NCBI RefSeq assembly: GCF_024346715.1
Contig: NZ_AP024852.1
Span: 2,232,001 to 2,296,000, forward strand
DNA: 64,000 nucleotides
From: Photobacterium swingsii
Lineage (GTDB): Bacteria; Pseudomonadota; Gammaproteobacteria; Enterobacterales; Vibrionaceae
Direction: 5' to 3'
Each line of letters begins with the position of its first letter. Position 1 is the first letter of the stretch. The translations under genes and the position numbers were made by a program. Below the pieces are notes generated by a model that worked only from the letters and a program-made list of their open reading frames with translations, had not been told where the DNA came from and searched no databases. Shown here one piece after another: positions 1 to 7,860 of the stretch.

Positions 1-2
1 AA

Positions 3-266
3 CACCGATTGATGTACCAGTTCAACTTTAATGTCATGGTTCACCCAGTAACACGGGCTATCGTTGCCGATCTTATTGAAGAGAGGTATCAGGGCCTGCA
101 AGCCTCAACTGAAGAGGTTTTTCGCAGGTTAGGACACGATAATCCAACAATAATCACAAAGATGTTTATTGCTGAGATTGACGGCATAGCCATGAACTAC
201 TTGTTAAATGATGATTTTCCTATCGAAGCAATCCAGATAGAGTTCACAAAAAAATACTGCCAGTAA
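3..266 (+). CDS. TetR-family regulator, C-terminal part (5' end outside window)
   Basis: The reading frame is open to the left edge, so the N-terminal helix-turn-helix lies outside the window and only about 88 residues remain. The visible part is helical and resembles the ligand-binding end of TetR-type repressors (leucine/isoleucine-spaced helices around 'DLIEERYQGLQ'). The family call rests mainly on this texture and on a perfect palindrome just downstream (315-332), the kind of operator TetR dimers bind. The downstream acetyltransferase gene on the same strand is the likely target. The apparent TTG/ATG starts at 9-14 are probably internal codons. Confidence 0.55.
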   Translation, partial: HRLMYQFNFNVMVHPVTRAIVADLIEERYQGLQASTEEVFRRLGHDNPTIITKMFIAEIDGIAMNYLLNDDFPIEAIQIEFTKKYCQ

Positions 267-314
267 CCTATTGAAATCACGTATTAATGCGTGATTTTTT
301 TAACAATAACAAAC

Positions 315-332
315 ATACCAACTGGTTGGTAT
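315..332. promoter_or_regulatory. Perfect 18-bp palindrome, candidate TetR operator
   Basis: ATACCAAC-TG-GTTGGTAT is a perfect inverted repeat (8-bp arms, 2-bp spacer). It lies 22 bp before the acetyltransferase ATG and just after the TetR-like stop. Size and symmetry fit a TetR-family dimer site. Placement between the regulator and the next gene suggests autoregulation or repression of the acetyltransferase. Binding is inferred. Confidence 0.6.
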
Positions 333-353
333 TTAAATGAAAGGAATAAAACA

Positions 354-857
354 ATGAAAACACCTTATCAAATTCAATTTGAAGCCTTTAATGCAGATGA
401 TTTTTACACAGAAGCACATGCAAAATTGTACGCTCAATTTGCAGAAGATTTAATTGCAGAGGGTAACTATTCAATCGTATATCAGGGAGTTGCACACGCA
501 TGCTACACCCCAATCACAATTGATAAAGCGCCCAATCTAAAGTGCTTTGTATTAGCTCCGTTAGCAGTACGACCAGAACATCAAGGTAAAGGTTATGCGA
601 CAAAATTAATGGAACAAGCTGAGAGCGAATTAGACGCTGATGTCGTCTTTGTTCTCGGAGATCCAAAACATTATGCTCGCCGTTTTAACGCCAAACATAA
701 TGTTGAATTACCTGTCGGCACAGGTGAATCACCTGACTTTTGGTTTGCTCGTGAATTAACACAAGGGGTGCTTGAGGGCATTGGCAAATCTTCATCAACC
801 ATTAAAGGTGTATTCGCTAACCCAATTATGTGGAGCAACCCAGACGATCAAATCTAA
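354..857 (+). CDS. GNAT-family N-acetyltransferase (possible YjhQ-like partner of the toxin downstream)
   Basis: A 167-residue protein. The start at 354 follows an AAGGA ribosome site; an upstream in-frame start at 291 would run through the palindrome and is not used. The acetyl-CoA-binding motif 'RPEHQGKGYA' (residues 73-82) follows a beta-strand 'FVLAPLAV', the hallmark of GNAT enzymes, which transfer acetyl from acetyl-CoA to amines. The substrate cannot be read from sequence. In E. coli the TopAI toxin YjhX is paired with YjhQ, also a GNAT protein, so adjacency to a YjhX homologue 208 bp downstream suggests a modified form of that module. The homology to YjhQ specifically is not proven here. 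Confidence 0.8.
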   Translation: MKTPYQIQFEAFNADDFYTEAHAKLYAQFAEDLIAEGNYSIVYQGVAHACYTPITIDKAPNLKCFVLAPLAVRPEHQGKGYATKLMEQAESELDADVVFVLGDPKHYARRFNAKHNVELPVGTGESPDFWFARELTQGVLEGIGKSSSTIKGVFANPIMWSNPDDQI

Positions 858-1065
858 GAGTGGAAGTAGAGGCTTCATCTCTCATATCAAATCGTTTTTA
901 ATCAGAAGTCTTCGCGGCTTCCATGAATCTAGAAAAAGTAAAAGGCAATTTTTGACTAAAACACTACTTAGCATTGTATAGACACCGTGTTTGATACTGC
1001 GATCGACAAACACACACTCCAACTCAACCATGAGGAAAACTTAGCAATATAAACGGAGAAATCCT

Positions 1066-1323
1066 TTGAATATTTCAAAGCAAGAACAAAGAGTGCTTCA
1101 TACATTAGCAATGGGTGGCGAAATTCGTCGCTACCTAGATGACGCTGGAAAGTTAGCTGAAATCACCTGTTTTACGAGAGAAGGTTATGGTCTATCTGAT
1201 TGTAAAATAGACACTTTTAAGAAGTTGAAAAGTAAAAAACTGATCAGCTCGAAAGGTGGAAAACCTTATCGTATTACCCACCTTGGCGCAACTTCGGTTC
1301 AGGCGCAGATGAATCAACGCTAA
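1066..1323 (+). CDS. yjhX: YjhX/TopAI-family toxin (topoisomerase I inhibitor family)
   Basis: An 85-residue protein starting at TTG, matching the E. coli YjhX length and its start 'MNxSxQEQRxLHxLA'. It keeps the family features 'GGEIRRYLDDAG', 'CFTREGYGLSDC', 'FKKLKSKKLI' and 'PYRIT..G'. Known for the family: E. coli YjhX (TopAI) binds topoisomerase I and blocks its DNA binding, and YjhQ neutralises it. Here the gene follows a GNAT gene on the same strand with a 208-bp gap, an order opposite to what I recall for E. coli (yjhX before yjhQ). Toxicity is inferred from the family only. Confidence 0.85.
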   Translation: MNISKQEQRVLHTLAMGGEIRRYLDDAGKLAEITCFTREGYGLSDCKIDTFKKLKSKKLISSKGGKPYRITHLGATSVQAQMNQR

Positions 1324-1335
1324 CCACTTACAGAG

Positions 1336-1389
1336 CTAACAATGTTACTTTTTGGTTAGAAGTGCCATTCTCACAGTAATCATTGTTAG
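1336..1389. repeat. Imperfect inverted repeat with attC-like layout
   Basis: Arms CTAACAATG-TTAC (1336-1348) and GTAAT-CATTGTTAG (1376-1389) pair with one extra unpaired base in the right arm. The repeat begins 13 bp after the yjhX stop. The outer AAC/GTT triplets, the bulged base and the roughly 54-bp span resemble a short integron attC site, but the core 7-mers each deviate by one base from RYYYAAC/GTTRRRY. A terminator is the alternative, but no T-run follows. A related sequence starting GTTAGAA(A)GTGCCAT occurs at 1355 and again at 1474. Confidence 0.35.
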
Positions 1390-1514
1390 TTCAAGTCAAA
1401 ATTATTGACTGTATTCTTTGTGAAAAAAAGCCTATTGAATATTTATATCTATCAAACTTTGGGGCAAAAGCGAGTTAGAAAGTGCCATCTACACTTACTC
1501 ATTCCATCAACAAA

Positions 1515-1640
1515 GAGATAGGAATTTACTGCTCGCAAGCTCGCGCCCTTCGGGCTATTGCCTTTTCGCGCCTTCGGCACGGGCAATGTGCTTTCGCTTC
1601 GCTCAGGTGAACCCTGCTCTAGGGTTCGGCACCCTATCTC
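1515..1640. repeat. 126-bp structured repeat element, copy 1
   Basis: The element begins GAGATAGG and ends CCCTATCTC, so its ends are complementary. Inside are several short GC-rich hairpins with CTTCG/GAAG-type loops (for example GCCCTTCGGGC and GCGCCTTCGGCAC) and an ACCCT..AGGGT stem. A second copy lies at 10831-10956 with the same length and only a few differences. The outer sequence copies the 3' acceptor/T-arm end of the neighbouring tRNA-Ser genes. No protein is encoded. Confidence 0.75.
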
Positions 1641-1660
1641 TAATCATAAAATTTAGACGA

Positions 1661-1691
1661 AAAAAAACCGCTGACGTTTCAGCGGTTTTTT
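1661..1691. terminator. Bidirectional stem-loop terminator T1
   Basis: ACCGCTGA / TCAGCGGT stem flanked by A-run on the left and T-run on the right, so it can terminate transcripts from either strand. The same hairpin recurs at 10976-11008 directly next to the second tRNA-Ser. Confidence 0.75.
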
Positions 1692-1713
1692 CGAATATGG
1701 CGGAGCGCTTTGG

Positions 1714-1746
1714 GTATGGCGGATTTGGTACAAATCCTTTCCACTT
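1714..1746. repeat. 33-bp repeat B, copy 1
   Basis: GGTATGGCGGATTTGGTACAAATCC followed by TTTCCACTT. It contains a GGATTTG-gta-CAAATCC hairpin and is repeated at 10742-10774. In both places terminator T2 follows about 10-15 bp later. The function is unknown; it may be tRNA-gene debris, since TGGCGG matches the 3' end of the tRNA-Ser genes. Confidence 0.6.
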
Positions 1747-1756
1747 CGCCCAAACG

Positions 1757-1784
1757 TAAAAAAGGCGCTAATAAATTAGCGCCT
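1757..1784 (-). terminator. Terminator T2 downstream of tRNA-Ser
   Basis: AAAGGCGCTAAT-aa-ATTAGCGCCTTT, a 12-bp stem. Read on the minus strand it ends in a T-run and lies 10 bp past the tRNA-Ser 3' end, so it probably ends that transcript. A second copy is at 10787-10814. Confidence 0.8.
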
Positions 1785-1794
1785 TTCTTGAATG

Positions 1795-1885
1795 TGGCGG
1801 AGAGATAGGGATTTGAACCCTAGATACGCTACAAACGTATGCCGGTTTTCAAGACCGGTGCTTTCAACCACTCAGCCATCTCTCC
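1795..1885 (-). tRNA. tRNA-Ser(UGA), copy 1
   Basis: A minus-strand 91-nt gene with encoded CCA end. The 7-bp acceptor stem GGAGAGA/TCTCTCC, D-arm, anticodon loop CTTGAAA (anticodon TGA) and long variable arm are all typical of class II serine tRNAs. The T-arm TAGGGTTCAAATCCCTA is intact. It differs from the copy at 11014-11104 by one base in the variable-arm loop. Terminator T2 follows on its 3' side. Confidence 0.95.
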
Positions 1886-2170
1886 ATGGCGCTTATAGTA
1901 GGTTTTCCCTCGGATGCTGTAAACCGTTAATTCTTAAATTAAAGCTCAAGCGAACAGCATTTATACAAGCCGTTGTTTCATCGATCAAACCTGGCAAGCT
2001 GGTGTACGTTATTCATACGAAACCGCGCTACTTTTCGGTATAACACCTGATAGTAAAAACGCACTCATCCTCCCCAAAGAAAACCATTAACCAATTCGTA
2101 ACAAAAATCACACTTAGCCTTCATTAACCACTCTTATTATCACCAAGCTCACAATGACTAAGGATGGAAA

Positions 2171-3175
2171 ATGAAACTTGCACATTGCCTCGGCGTAACC
2201 CTATTACTTGCTACGTCAGCCCACGTTTACGCAAAAGAAACAATCACTGTCTATACCGCTTTTGAAACCGACTTGTTGGCCGATTTTAAAAATACATTTC
2301 AAAAAAGCCATCCTGATATCGACATTAATTGGGTCCGAGATTCAACCGGTGTCATCACCGCGAAGTTGCTTGCAGAAGGGAAAAATACACAAGCCGATGT
2401 TATTTGGGGACTGGCTGGCTCTTCGCTTGCACTACTTAAAGAGCAAGGCGTCATCAAGCCTTTTACCCCTGTGGGTGTGCAATCATTAAAACCTACTATG
2501 CTCGATCCTCAAGCCAATCAAGCTTGGTATGGCCACGACGCTTTTTTCAACGTTGTCTGCTTTAACGAAATTATCGCCAAGCAGCTTAACTTGCCAAAGC
2601 CAACCACATGGGAAGATCTCACCAAACCAATTTACAAAGGCCACATTGTGATGCCAAACCCAAGTTCTTCAGGTACGGGCTATACCCAAGTCTCGGCATG
2701 GTTACAAACAATGGGGAGCGAACAAGGTTGGGATTACATGACGCGATTAGACAATAACATCGCCAAATATACCCATTCAGGCTCAAAGCCTTGTGTTGAA
2801 TCTGCCCAAGGGGAAACGGTGATTGGTATCTCGTTCGCGCTTCGCGCCGCCAAGCTCAAATCACAAGGGGCTCCTATTGATTTGATACTGCCAGAAGGGA
2901 TTGGCTGGGATACCGAAGCGGTCGCCTTGGTGAACACCGACTCTAAAGCCGCACAAGCCTTGGTGAACTGGTCTGTCTCAAAAGAAGCCAACGAGCTTTA
3001 TAACACTGTCTACCCTGTCGTGGCCCATAAAGAGGTCAACGGCAATGTGAAAAACTACCCCGATGTTGAATCCGCCATTGCTGATATTGATTTTAATGCC
3101 ATGGCTAATGACCGCGCTGCTGTTTTGAAAAAATGGTCTGCGCATTTTGAATCTCGCACTGAAAACAGAAGCTAA
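2171..3175 (+). CDS. phnS: Periplasmic 2-aminoethylphosphonate-type substrate-binding protein (PhnS-like)
   Basis: 334 residues with a clear Sec signal peptide (about residues 1-21, cleavage after 'SAHVYA'). The mature part is an iron/aminophosphonate-type binding protein: 'ITVYTAFETDLLADF' opening, 'DSTGVITAKLLAEG', 'DVIWGLAGSSLALL' and the 'PNPSSSGTGYT' ligand loop. This class binds 2-aminoethylphosphonate or related compounds for ABC import. No permease or ATPase gene accompanies it here. It is followed after 17 bp by tmpA and then tmpB, so the likely ligand is 2-trimethylaminoethylphosphonate or a relative. That substrate is inferred from context. Confidence 0.8.
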   Translation: MKLAHCLGVTLLLATSAHVYAKETITVYTAFETDLLADFKNTFQKSHPDIDINWVRDSTGVITAKLLAEGKNTQADVIWGLAGSSLALLKEQGVIKPFTPVGVQSLKPTMLDPQANQAWYGHDAFFNVVCFNEIIAKQLNLPKPTTWEDLTKPIYKGHIVMPNPSSSGTGYTQVSAWLQTMGSEQGWDYMTRLDNNIAKYTHSGSKPCVESAQGETVIGISFALRAAKLKSQGAPIDLILPEGIGWDTEAVALVNTDSKAAQALVNWSVSKEANELYNTVYPVVAHKEVNGNVKNYPDVESAIADIDFNAMANDRAAVLKKWSAHFESRTENRS

Positions 3176-3192
3176 TTAGAAGTAGTATTAAC

Positions 3193-4272
3193 ATGAATGT
3201 ATTATCGATTTTTGACAACCACTTAACGGTTAACAACACGCCATTTCATTTCTTCTGGCTACGTGATAACTGCCCATGCGCAGAGTGTCTTCACCCATCA
3301 GGGCAACGACTACAAGAAGTCATTAACCTTAATCTCGACATTCAGATCCTTGATGCCCAATACGATAACGATCAGCTCTTTGTTGAATGGCAAGATGGCC
3401 ATCAATCTGTCTACCCGCACGCACTTCTATTTCCTTCTGAAGCCATGAGCCACACGACAAATACTGATGAGGGTATGACGTTATGGGGAAGCCAATTAGA
3501 TCAAGCCGCAGTCAGTGTTGATTATCGCGACCTTGATAAGCCAGAGTCAAAATATCAGTGGCTTAATCATGTTAATACGCATGGCATTGCGTTCCTTCAT
3601 CATGTGCCTAATCACGATCAGCAACTACTAGAAGTGGTTGATAAATTCGGTTACGTTCGTGAAACCAATTACGGTAAATATTTCGAGGTCATCACCAAAG
3701 AGAACCCTGAGAATCTAGCTTTTACGCCTAAACCGCTGAGCTTGCATACAGATAACCCTTATCGTCACCCTGTGCCTAGCTTGCAGTTATTACATTGTTT
3801 GGTGGCGGCACCTGAAGGTGGGATCACCGCCCTAGCCGATGGGTTTTATGCCGCGCAAATAGTAAAAGAACAATATAAACATCACTTCGACATGTTGAAC
3901 CGCACCATACTGAGCTACCGCTTTAAAAGTGCCGAAGTCGATCTGCAAAGCAGCGGCAGCATTATTGAAACAGATACTCAAGGTAAGGTTACGAAAGTAC
4001 GCATTAACAACCGTTCGATTCAAACTATCCGCTTACCATTCAATGAACAGCGCGCTTTTTATGAGGCCTACCAATGCTTTATGGAAGTGCTACACAGTGA
4101 AGAATGCAAGTTCACCTGCAAGCTAGAGCCTGGCGAATTAATGATGTTTGATAACGAACGCGTTCTGCATGGCCGTGAGGTGGCCGCAATAGGCGAGCGT
4201 CACTTACAGGGTTGTTATGCCGACAAAGACTCCTTACTGAGTACCATGCGTACCATTCAAGGAGAGCGATAA
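3193..4272 (+). CDS. tmpA: TmpA-like 2-trimethylaminoethylphosphonate dioxygenase (Fe(II)/2-oxoglutarate)
   Basis: 359 residues with the two-domain layout of gamma-butyrobetaine hydroxylase relatives. The N-terminal zinc-binding domain has C27, C29, C32 and H70. The TauD-like catalytic domain has the iron triad H185-x-D187 ('LHTDNPYRHP') and distal H326 ('RVLHGREVA'). Known for TmpA: it hydroxylates carbon 1 of 2-trimethylaminoethylphosphonate using O2 and 2-oxoglutarate. The stop overlaps the next start (TAATG), which shows translational coupling to the HD-domain partner and separates this gene from carnitine-synthesis homologues. The PhnY/PhnZ pair for 2-aminoethylphosphonate is the alternative, but PhnY lacks this N-terminal Cys domain. 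Confidence 0.85.
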   Translation: MNVLSIFDNHLTVNNTPFHFFWLRDNCPCAECLHPSGQRLQEVINLNLDIQILDAQYDNDQLFVEWQDGHQSVYPHALLFPSEAMSHTTNTDEGMTLWGSQLDQAAVSVDYRDLDKPESKYQWLNHVNTHGIAFLHHVPNHDQQLLEVVDKFGYVRETNYGKYFEVITKENPENLAFTPKPLSLHTDNPYRHPVPSLQLLHCLVAAPEGGITALADGFYAAQIVKEQYKHHFDMLNRTILSYRFKSAEVDLQSSGSIIETDTQGKVTKVRINNRSIQTIRLPFNEQRAFYEAYQCFMEVLHSEECKFTCKLEPGELMMFDNERVLHGREVAAIGERHLQGCYADKDSLLSTMRTIQGER

Positions 4273-4901
4273 TGAAAGTTATCGATTTTATCCACCAGCA
4301 GTTCATCGAGAACGGTCATGTCGCCTACGGCGAACGTATCTCTATGGCAGAGCACATGATGCAATCCGCTTACTTTGCCGAAAAGAAAAACGGCACTCGC
4401 GAGTTGGTTGTCGCCGCTTTTTTACATGATTTTGGTCACTTAATTTTAGGGTTGCCTGAAGATATTACGAAAAACGGCATAGACGGTTTCCATGAAGATA
4501 TTGGCGCTGATTTTCTTCGCCCTTATCTGCCAAGTAGTATCCTAGACCCCATTCAGCTTCATGTCGCGGCAAAGCGCTACCTATGTACGGTGAAGCCCGG
4601 TTATCTGGCTAAACTCAGCCAAGCCTCTAAAGACACACTACATGTTCAGGGGGGCTTAATGAGTGAGCAAGAAGTGAATCAATTCGAAGCTGAGCCCTAT
4701 TTTAAAGACGCCATACAAGTGCGGCTGTTTGATGATCTAGGCAAAGAAGAGGCCTTAGTACACCCAAGTCTTGGTTATTATTTGGCATTAACGGAGCAAT
4801 GCTTAACGCAAACCTTGCTCGTTTCCAATAGCAACGTGAATGTAGAAACGCCTTCGAATAACAGTTGTTGTGCTGACAGTGAAACTACGCTTAACACCTA
4901 A
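4272..4901 (+). CDS. tmpB: TmpB/PhnZ-like HD-domain phosphonate oxygenase
   Basis: A 209-residue HD-domain protein. The start at 4272 overlaps the tmpA stop by one base; the longer in-frame start at 4212 lies inside tmpA. Metal-ligand motifs are visible: H28 ('MAEHMMQSA'), H52-D53 ('LHDFGH'), a later 'GFHEDIG' His and 'LHVAAKRYL' His, as in the mixed-valent di-iron enzymes PhnZ and TmpB. These cleave the carbon-phosphorus bond of the 1-hydroxyphosphonate made by the partner dioxygenase, releasing phosphate and, for TmpB, glycine betaine. The last 20 residues (Asn/Ser-rich with a CC pair) look like a non-conserved tail. Confidence 0.85.
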   Translation: MKVIDFIHQQFIENGHVAYGERISMAEHMMQSAYFAEKKNGTRELVVAAFLHDFGHLILGLPEDITKNGIDGFHEDIGADFLRPYLPSSILDPIQLHVAAKRYLCTVKPGYLAKLSQASKDTLHVQGGLMSEQEVNQFEAEPYFKDAIQVRLFDDLGKEEALVHPSLGYYLALTEQCLTQTLLVSNSNVNVETPSNNSCCADSETTLNT

Positions 4902-5281
4902 AAGTTCACAGTAGACAATGAGCAGCCAGTCGCGAATTCAAAACCATCACGATGGCTACAAACGGCTGCTCACTCTTTACATAAAAAAGATGAAAATATT
5001 ATTCCCACATTCGAGCATGTTGGAGTAGAATCCGCGCCACATTCAAGACCTAGTTCATACCTGCATGCAAGAACACCTCTCGGCAGCCATTACATCTCTT
5101 ATAACTAGGCTTTTTACGAACGTCGTTTGTTAAAAACACCTTTTATTACAAACACCGAGCACACCCAGTGTTCGACAAACTGTTTTAACTCATAACAACC
5201 CTTATTGATCTCCCCAAAAAGATCAAATAGCTCGATCAACATTGTGATTGAGGGACTTCCCCTTGATCGGAGAAAAACTGC
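4902..5281. other. Intergenic region between tmpB and rluA
   Basis: No convincing gene. A long hairpin at 4920-4971 (GAGCAGCC/GGCTGCTC, with an inner CCATC/GATGG stem) lies 18 bp after the tmpB stop and could be a weak terminator or mRNA-stabilising structure; only a short T-stretch follows. The rest probably carries the rluA promoter. Confidence 0.5.
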
Positions 5282-6001
5282 GTGACCGATTTTATCTATA
5301 ATCCGCCCATGACCCCATGGCTGGATGTTTTATACGTAGACAAAGATATTATTGCCATCAACAAACCATCAGGTTTACTTTCAAATCCAGGTCGAGATCC
5401 CGCTCACCAAGACAGCGTATGGTCACGCGTATTGGCTGAGCATCCACAATCTCAAATTATCCATCGCCTCGATATGGCAACGTCAGGCCTGATTGTGCTC
5501 GCACTTCGCAAGAAAGCTGAGTGCCATATGCGAAGCCAATTCCAACATAGGCAAACCAAAAAACTCTATTATGCAAGAGTGTGGGGAGAAGTTGAAAACA
5601 ACAAAGGGGTGATTGATTTTCCGTTAACTTGCGACTGGGAAAATCGACCATTACAAAAGGTGTGCTTCAATACAGGTAAGCCATCACTGACTCACTACAA
5701 GGTGATCTCGCGAGATCAGGGAACGACATTACTGGCGCTATTTCCAACCACAGGTCGTTCGCACCAGCTCCGGGTTCATCTTCAAGCAATCGGCCACCCT
5801 ATTTTAGGGGATCAGTTCTATGCCCATGAAGCAGCCATCACAAAGGCGCCACGGCTTCAATTGCATGCCGCTGAGCTAACGTTCAGACATCCTTATTCTG
5901 AGCGGCCCATGCACATTTTTGCGCCTTGCGATTTTTACCCAGATGCCCCTACGCAGTTACTGCTTGGCAAGCATTCAGCGCAAGTGAAGCAATGCGCATA
6001 A
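5282..6001 (+). CDS. rluA: RluA, dual-specificity pseudouridine synthase (23S rRNA U746 / tRNA U32)
   Basis: 239 residues from a GTG start preceded by CGGAGAA. Similarity to E. coli RluA is high throughout: 'YNPPxxPWL', 'NKPSGLLSxPGR', catalytic 'HRLDMATSG' with the aspartate at residue 64 exactly as in E. coli, 'CDWxNRPxQKVC', and 'GRSHQLRVH'. It isomerises U746 of 23S rRNA and U32 of several tRNAs. The C-terminus is about 20 residues longer than the E. coli protein. It is a core gene, which means the segment between the two tRNA-Ser copies is not purely a genomic island. Confidence 0.93.
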   Translation: MTDFIYNPPMTPWLDVLYVDKDIIAINKPSGLLSNPGRDPAHQDSVWSRVLAEHPQSQIIHRLDMATSGLIVLALRKKAECHMRSQFQHRQTKKLYYARVWGEVENNKGVIDFPLTCDWENRPLQKVCFNTGKPSLTHYKVISRDQGTTLLALFPTTGRSHQLRVHLQAIGHPILGDQFYAHEAAITKAPRLQLHAAELTFRHPYSERPMHIFAPCDFYPDAPTQLLLGKHSAQVKQCA

Positions 6002-6008
6002 AAGATTG

Positions 6009-6905
6009 TTAGCGTCTTGAACTGGCCGAGCGTAGCAAAATATCATAAAAGTTTTTTGCTGCGGGGCCAGTTTTCGCGCCTTTGGGGAGCGTTAAATGCA
6101 AAGGGACTTGGTACTGATCGGCGTTTTCAACCTTCAGTACAACGACGCTGTCGTTCTGGCGACTTTGCACAAGATGCTCAGGAAGGCGGCAATACCCTAC
6201 CCCTTGCTCCACCGCACGAAAAGCATGGTCAAAATTATCGACAGTGATTCGCTGACGTGATTTCAACCAGCCTACGTCTTGCTTGCCGGATTGGTGAAGC
6301 GTGCGTCCTAAATCCCGAATAACAATCTGTGTGGTGGTAGACATATCCGCTAAACATAAGGTGTCTTTCAACGCTAACGGATGATGCGCTGCCACGACAG
6401 GCACCATAGACGTCACGCCAAATGCTTCGGCTGGATAATTGGTGATAGGCAAATTGACGATGGCCATATCAGCTAGCTCATTAACCACCATATCCGTCGT
6501 TTTTGATAGAGATGTCTCGACAACTTGAATCGAGGTTGTGCTGTTCTGCGCCACAAACTCTGCCATCGGGCTGTATAGCCATGACAGATCACACAGGTGA
6601 TCAACCGCTATGGTGATTTCTGATTCAAATCCTTTTGCAAGTTGCTCACTTATTTCTTCCAGTTCGCGTGCTTGCTCTAGCATGGCTGTAGCACGACGCA
6701 GTAACGATTTACCGTCTTCTGTCAGTACAGCTCGACGCCCTTGTACTTCTACCAAGGACACCGCTAATTGTGATTCCAGCTTTTTAACTGCATATATCAG
6801 CGTGGTATGACTCTTATTCAGTGCCGTTGCGGCTGCTTGAATGCTGCCTGCCCGCTCAATTTCATACAGGGTTAGCCACTGTTCTAACGTGCTCTTTAAT
6901 CTCAT
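6009..6905 (-). CDS. LysR-family transcriptional regulator
   Basis: 298 residues, the usual LysR size. The N-terminal winged helix-turn-helix is clear: 'FYEIERAGSIQAAA'-like helix 2 (here 'LYEIERAGSIQAAATALN') then 'SHTTLIYAVKKLESQL' recognition helix, and 'LTEDGKSLL'. The rest is a periplasmic-binding-protein-like effector domain. The gene is divergent from ydhR (146 bp between starts), so by family habit it probably controls ydhR and the membrane-protein gene after it, and itself. The effector is unknown. It ends 7 bp from the rluA stop, convergent, without a visible terminator. Confidence 0.9.
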   Translation of the reverse strand: MRLKSTLEQWLTLYEIERAGSIQAAATALNKSHTTLIYAVKKLESQLAVSLVEVQGRRAVLTEDGKSLLRRATAMLEQARELEEISEQLAKGFESEITIAVDHLCDLSWLYSPMAEFVAQNSTTSIQVVETSLSKTTDMVVNELADMAIVNLPITNYPAEAFGVTSMVPVVAAHHPLALKDTLCLADMSTTTQIVIRDLGRTLHQSGKQDVGWLKSRQRITVDNFDHAFRAVEQGVGYCRLPEHLVQSRQNDSVVVLKVENADQYQVPLHLTLPKGAKTGPAAKNFYDILLRSASSRR

Positions 6906-7051
6906 TGGTCTAATTTTTCCACAGTTAACCGCAACATTATGAACTTTTCTGTTCGTTTTTTATAGATAAGAATAGACCCATAGCAAAGAGCTGGCAGCCG
7001 ATATGGTCACTAACTTTATCGACTATTTTTTATTTATAAGGAAACATACCC

Positions 7052-7357
7052 ATGGCTAAATTACTTCAAGTTGATTTCGATTTTAATGGCCCATTTGGCG
7101 AAGAAATGGCAACAGCACTGGTTGGTTTAGCGGAGTCTATCAACCAAGAACCCGGCATGATTTGGAAAATTTGGACCGAAAGCGCGCAAGATAAGCTAGG
7201 TGGTGGCATCTACTTTTTTGAAGATGAAGCAACAGCCCAAGCCTATTTAGAAATGCATTCCGCACGCTTACAAAAAATGGGCGTTAATGATGTTCGTGGC
7301 GTTATTTTTGACATAAACGAACCACTAACCAGCATCAACAAAGGGCCAATGGCTTAA
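7052..7357 (+). CDS. ydhR: YdhR-family putative mono-oxygenase (dimeric alpha-beta barrel)
   Basis: 101 residues, the same length as E. coli YdhR, and colinear with it: 'LLQxxFxFNGPFG', 'LAESINQEPGxxWKxWTES', 'GGIYxFxDE', 'AYLExHxARL', 'VFDxNEPLSxIN'. The family has a ferredoxin-like fold similar to actinorhodin mono-oxygenases; its physiological substrate is not known. The ribosome site is ATAAGGAAAC, 7 bp before the ATG. It sits in a probable two-gene operon with the small membrane protein 24 bp downstream, opposite a LysR gene. Confidence 0.9.
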   Translation: MAKLLQVDFDFNGPFGEEMATALVGLAESINQEPGMIWKIWTESAQDKLGGGIYFFEDEATAQAYLEMHSARLQKMGVNDVRGVIFDINEPLTSINKGPMA

Positions 7358-7381
7358 TCGCCATAGCAATAAGGTAGCAAA

Positions 7382-7753
7382 ATGACCAACAAAACATTTT
7401 TAACACTACATGGCAGCATTTATTTTGTTTTTGCATTGGCACTGTTTTTTGTACCAAGCATGATGTGGCCTATGTATGGCGTCGAAATCAACGACCAATA
7501 TGCGTATTTCTTGTCGCAACATACCAGTATTTTCTTGGGGGGTATTGCGGCTGTTAGCTTAATGTTGAAAGACATCGAGGCAGGTATTACGGCTAAGAAA
7601 CTATTAACCGCTTTACTCATCTCGAACATGTTAGGGGTGATCATTACTGTGTATGCAGGTGTAACAGGCATTTTTGTTGGTTTTGGTTGGAGTGATCCGG
7701 CTTTCTTCACTTTCCTGTCTGTTCTGACTTACCTACAACTTAAAAAACAATAA
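7382..7753 (+). CDS. Small four-helix membrane protein of unknown function
   Basis: 123 residues with about four hydrophobic helices (roughly 8-30, 45-63, 72-95 and 100-120) and few charged residues. No enzyme motif is visible and I do not recognise the family with certainty; it resembles short DUF4345-like membrane proteins. An AAGGTAGC ribosome site precedes the ATG. It is 24 bp after ydhR, so probably co-transcribed and under the same LysR regulator. Confidence 0.75.
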   Translation: MTNKTFLTLHGSIYFVFALALFFVPSMMWPMYGVEINDQYAYFLSQHTSIFLGGIAAVSLMLKDIEAGITAKKLLTALLISNMLGVIITVYAGVTGIFVGFGWSDPAFFTFLSVLTYLQLKKQ

Positions 7754-7860
7754 GTACCACGTTACAAATACTTAGTGCTTATCCTTTTACGTGACAGTGG
7801 CCAGCCGATTTAAAGTGCTGGCCTCTTTAACTGCACTCTTATTTTTTAGATAAGCAATTG

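Noticed and set aside
772..981. ORF overlapping the end of the GNAT gene
   Set aside because: Out-of-frame shadow without ribosome site; Arg/Ser-rich random texture.
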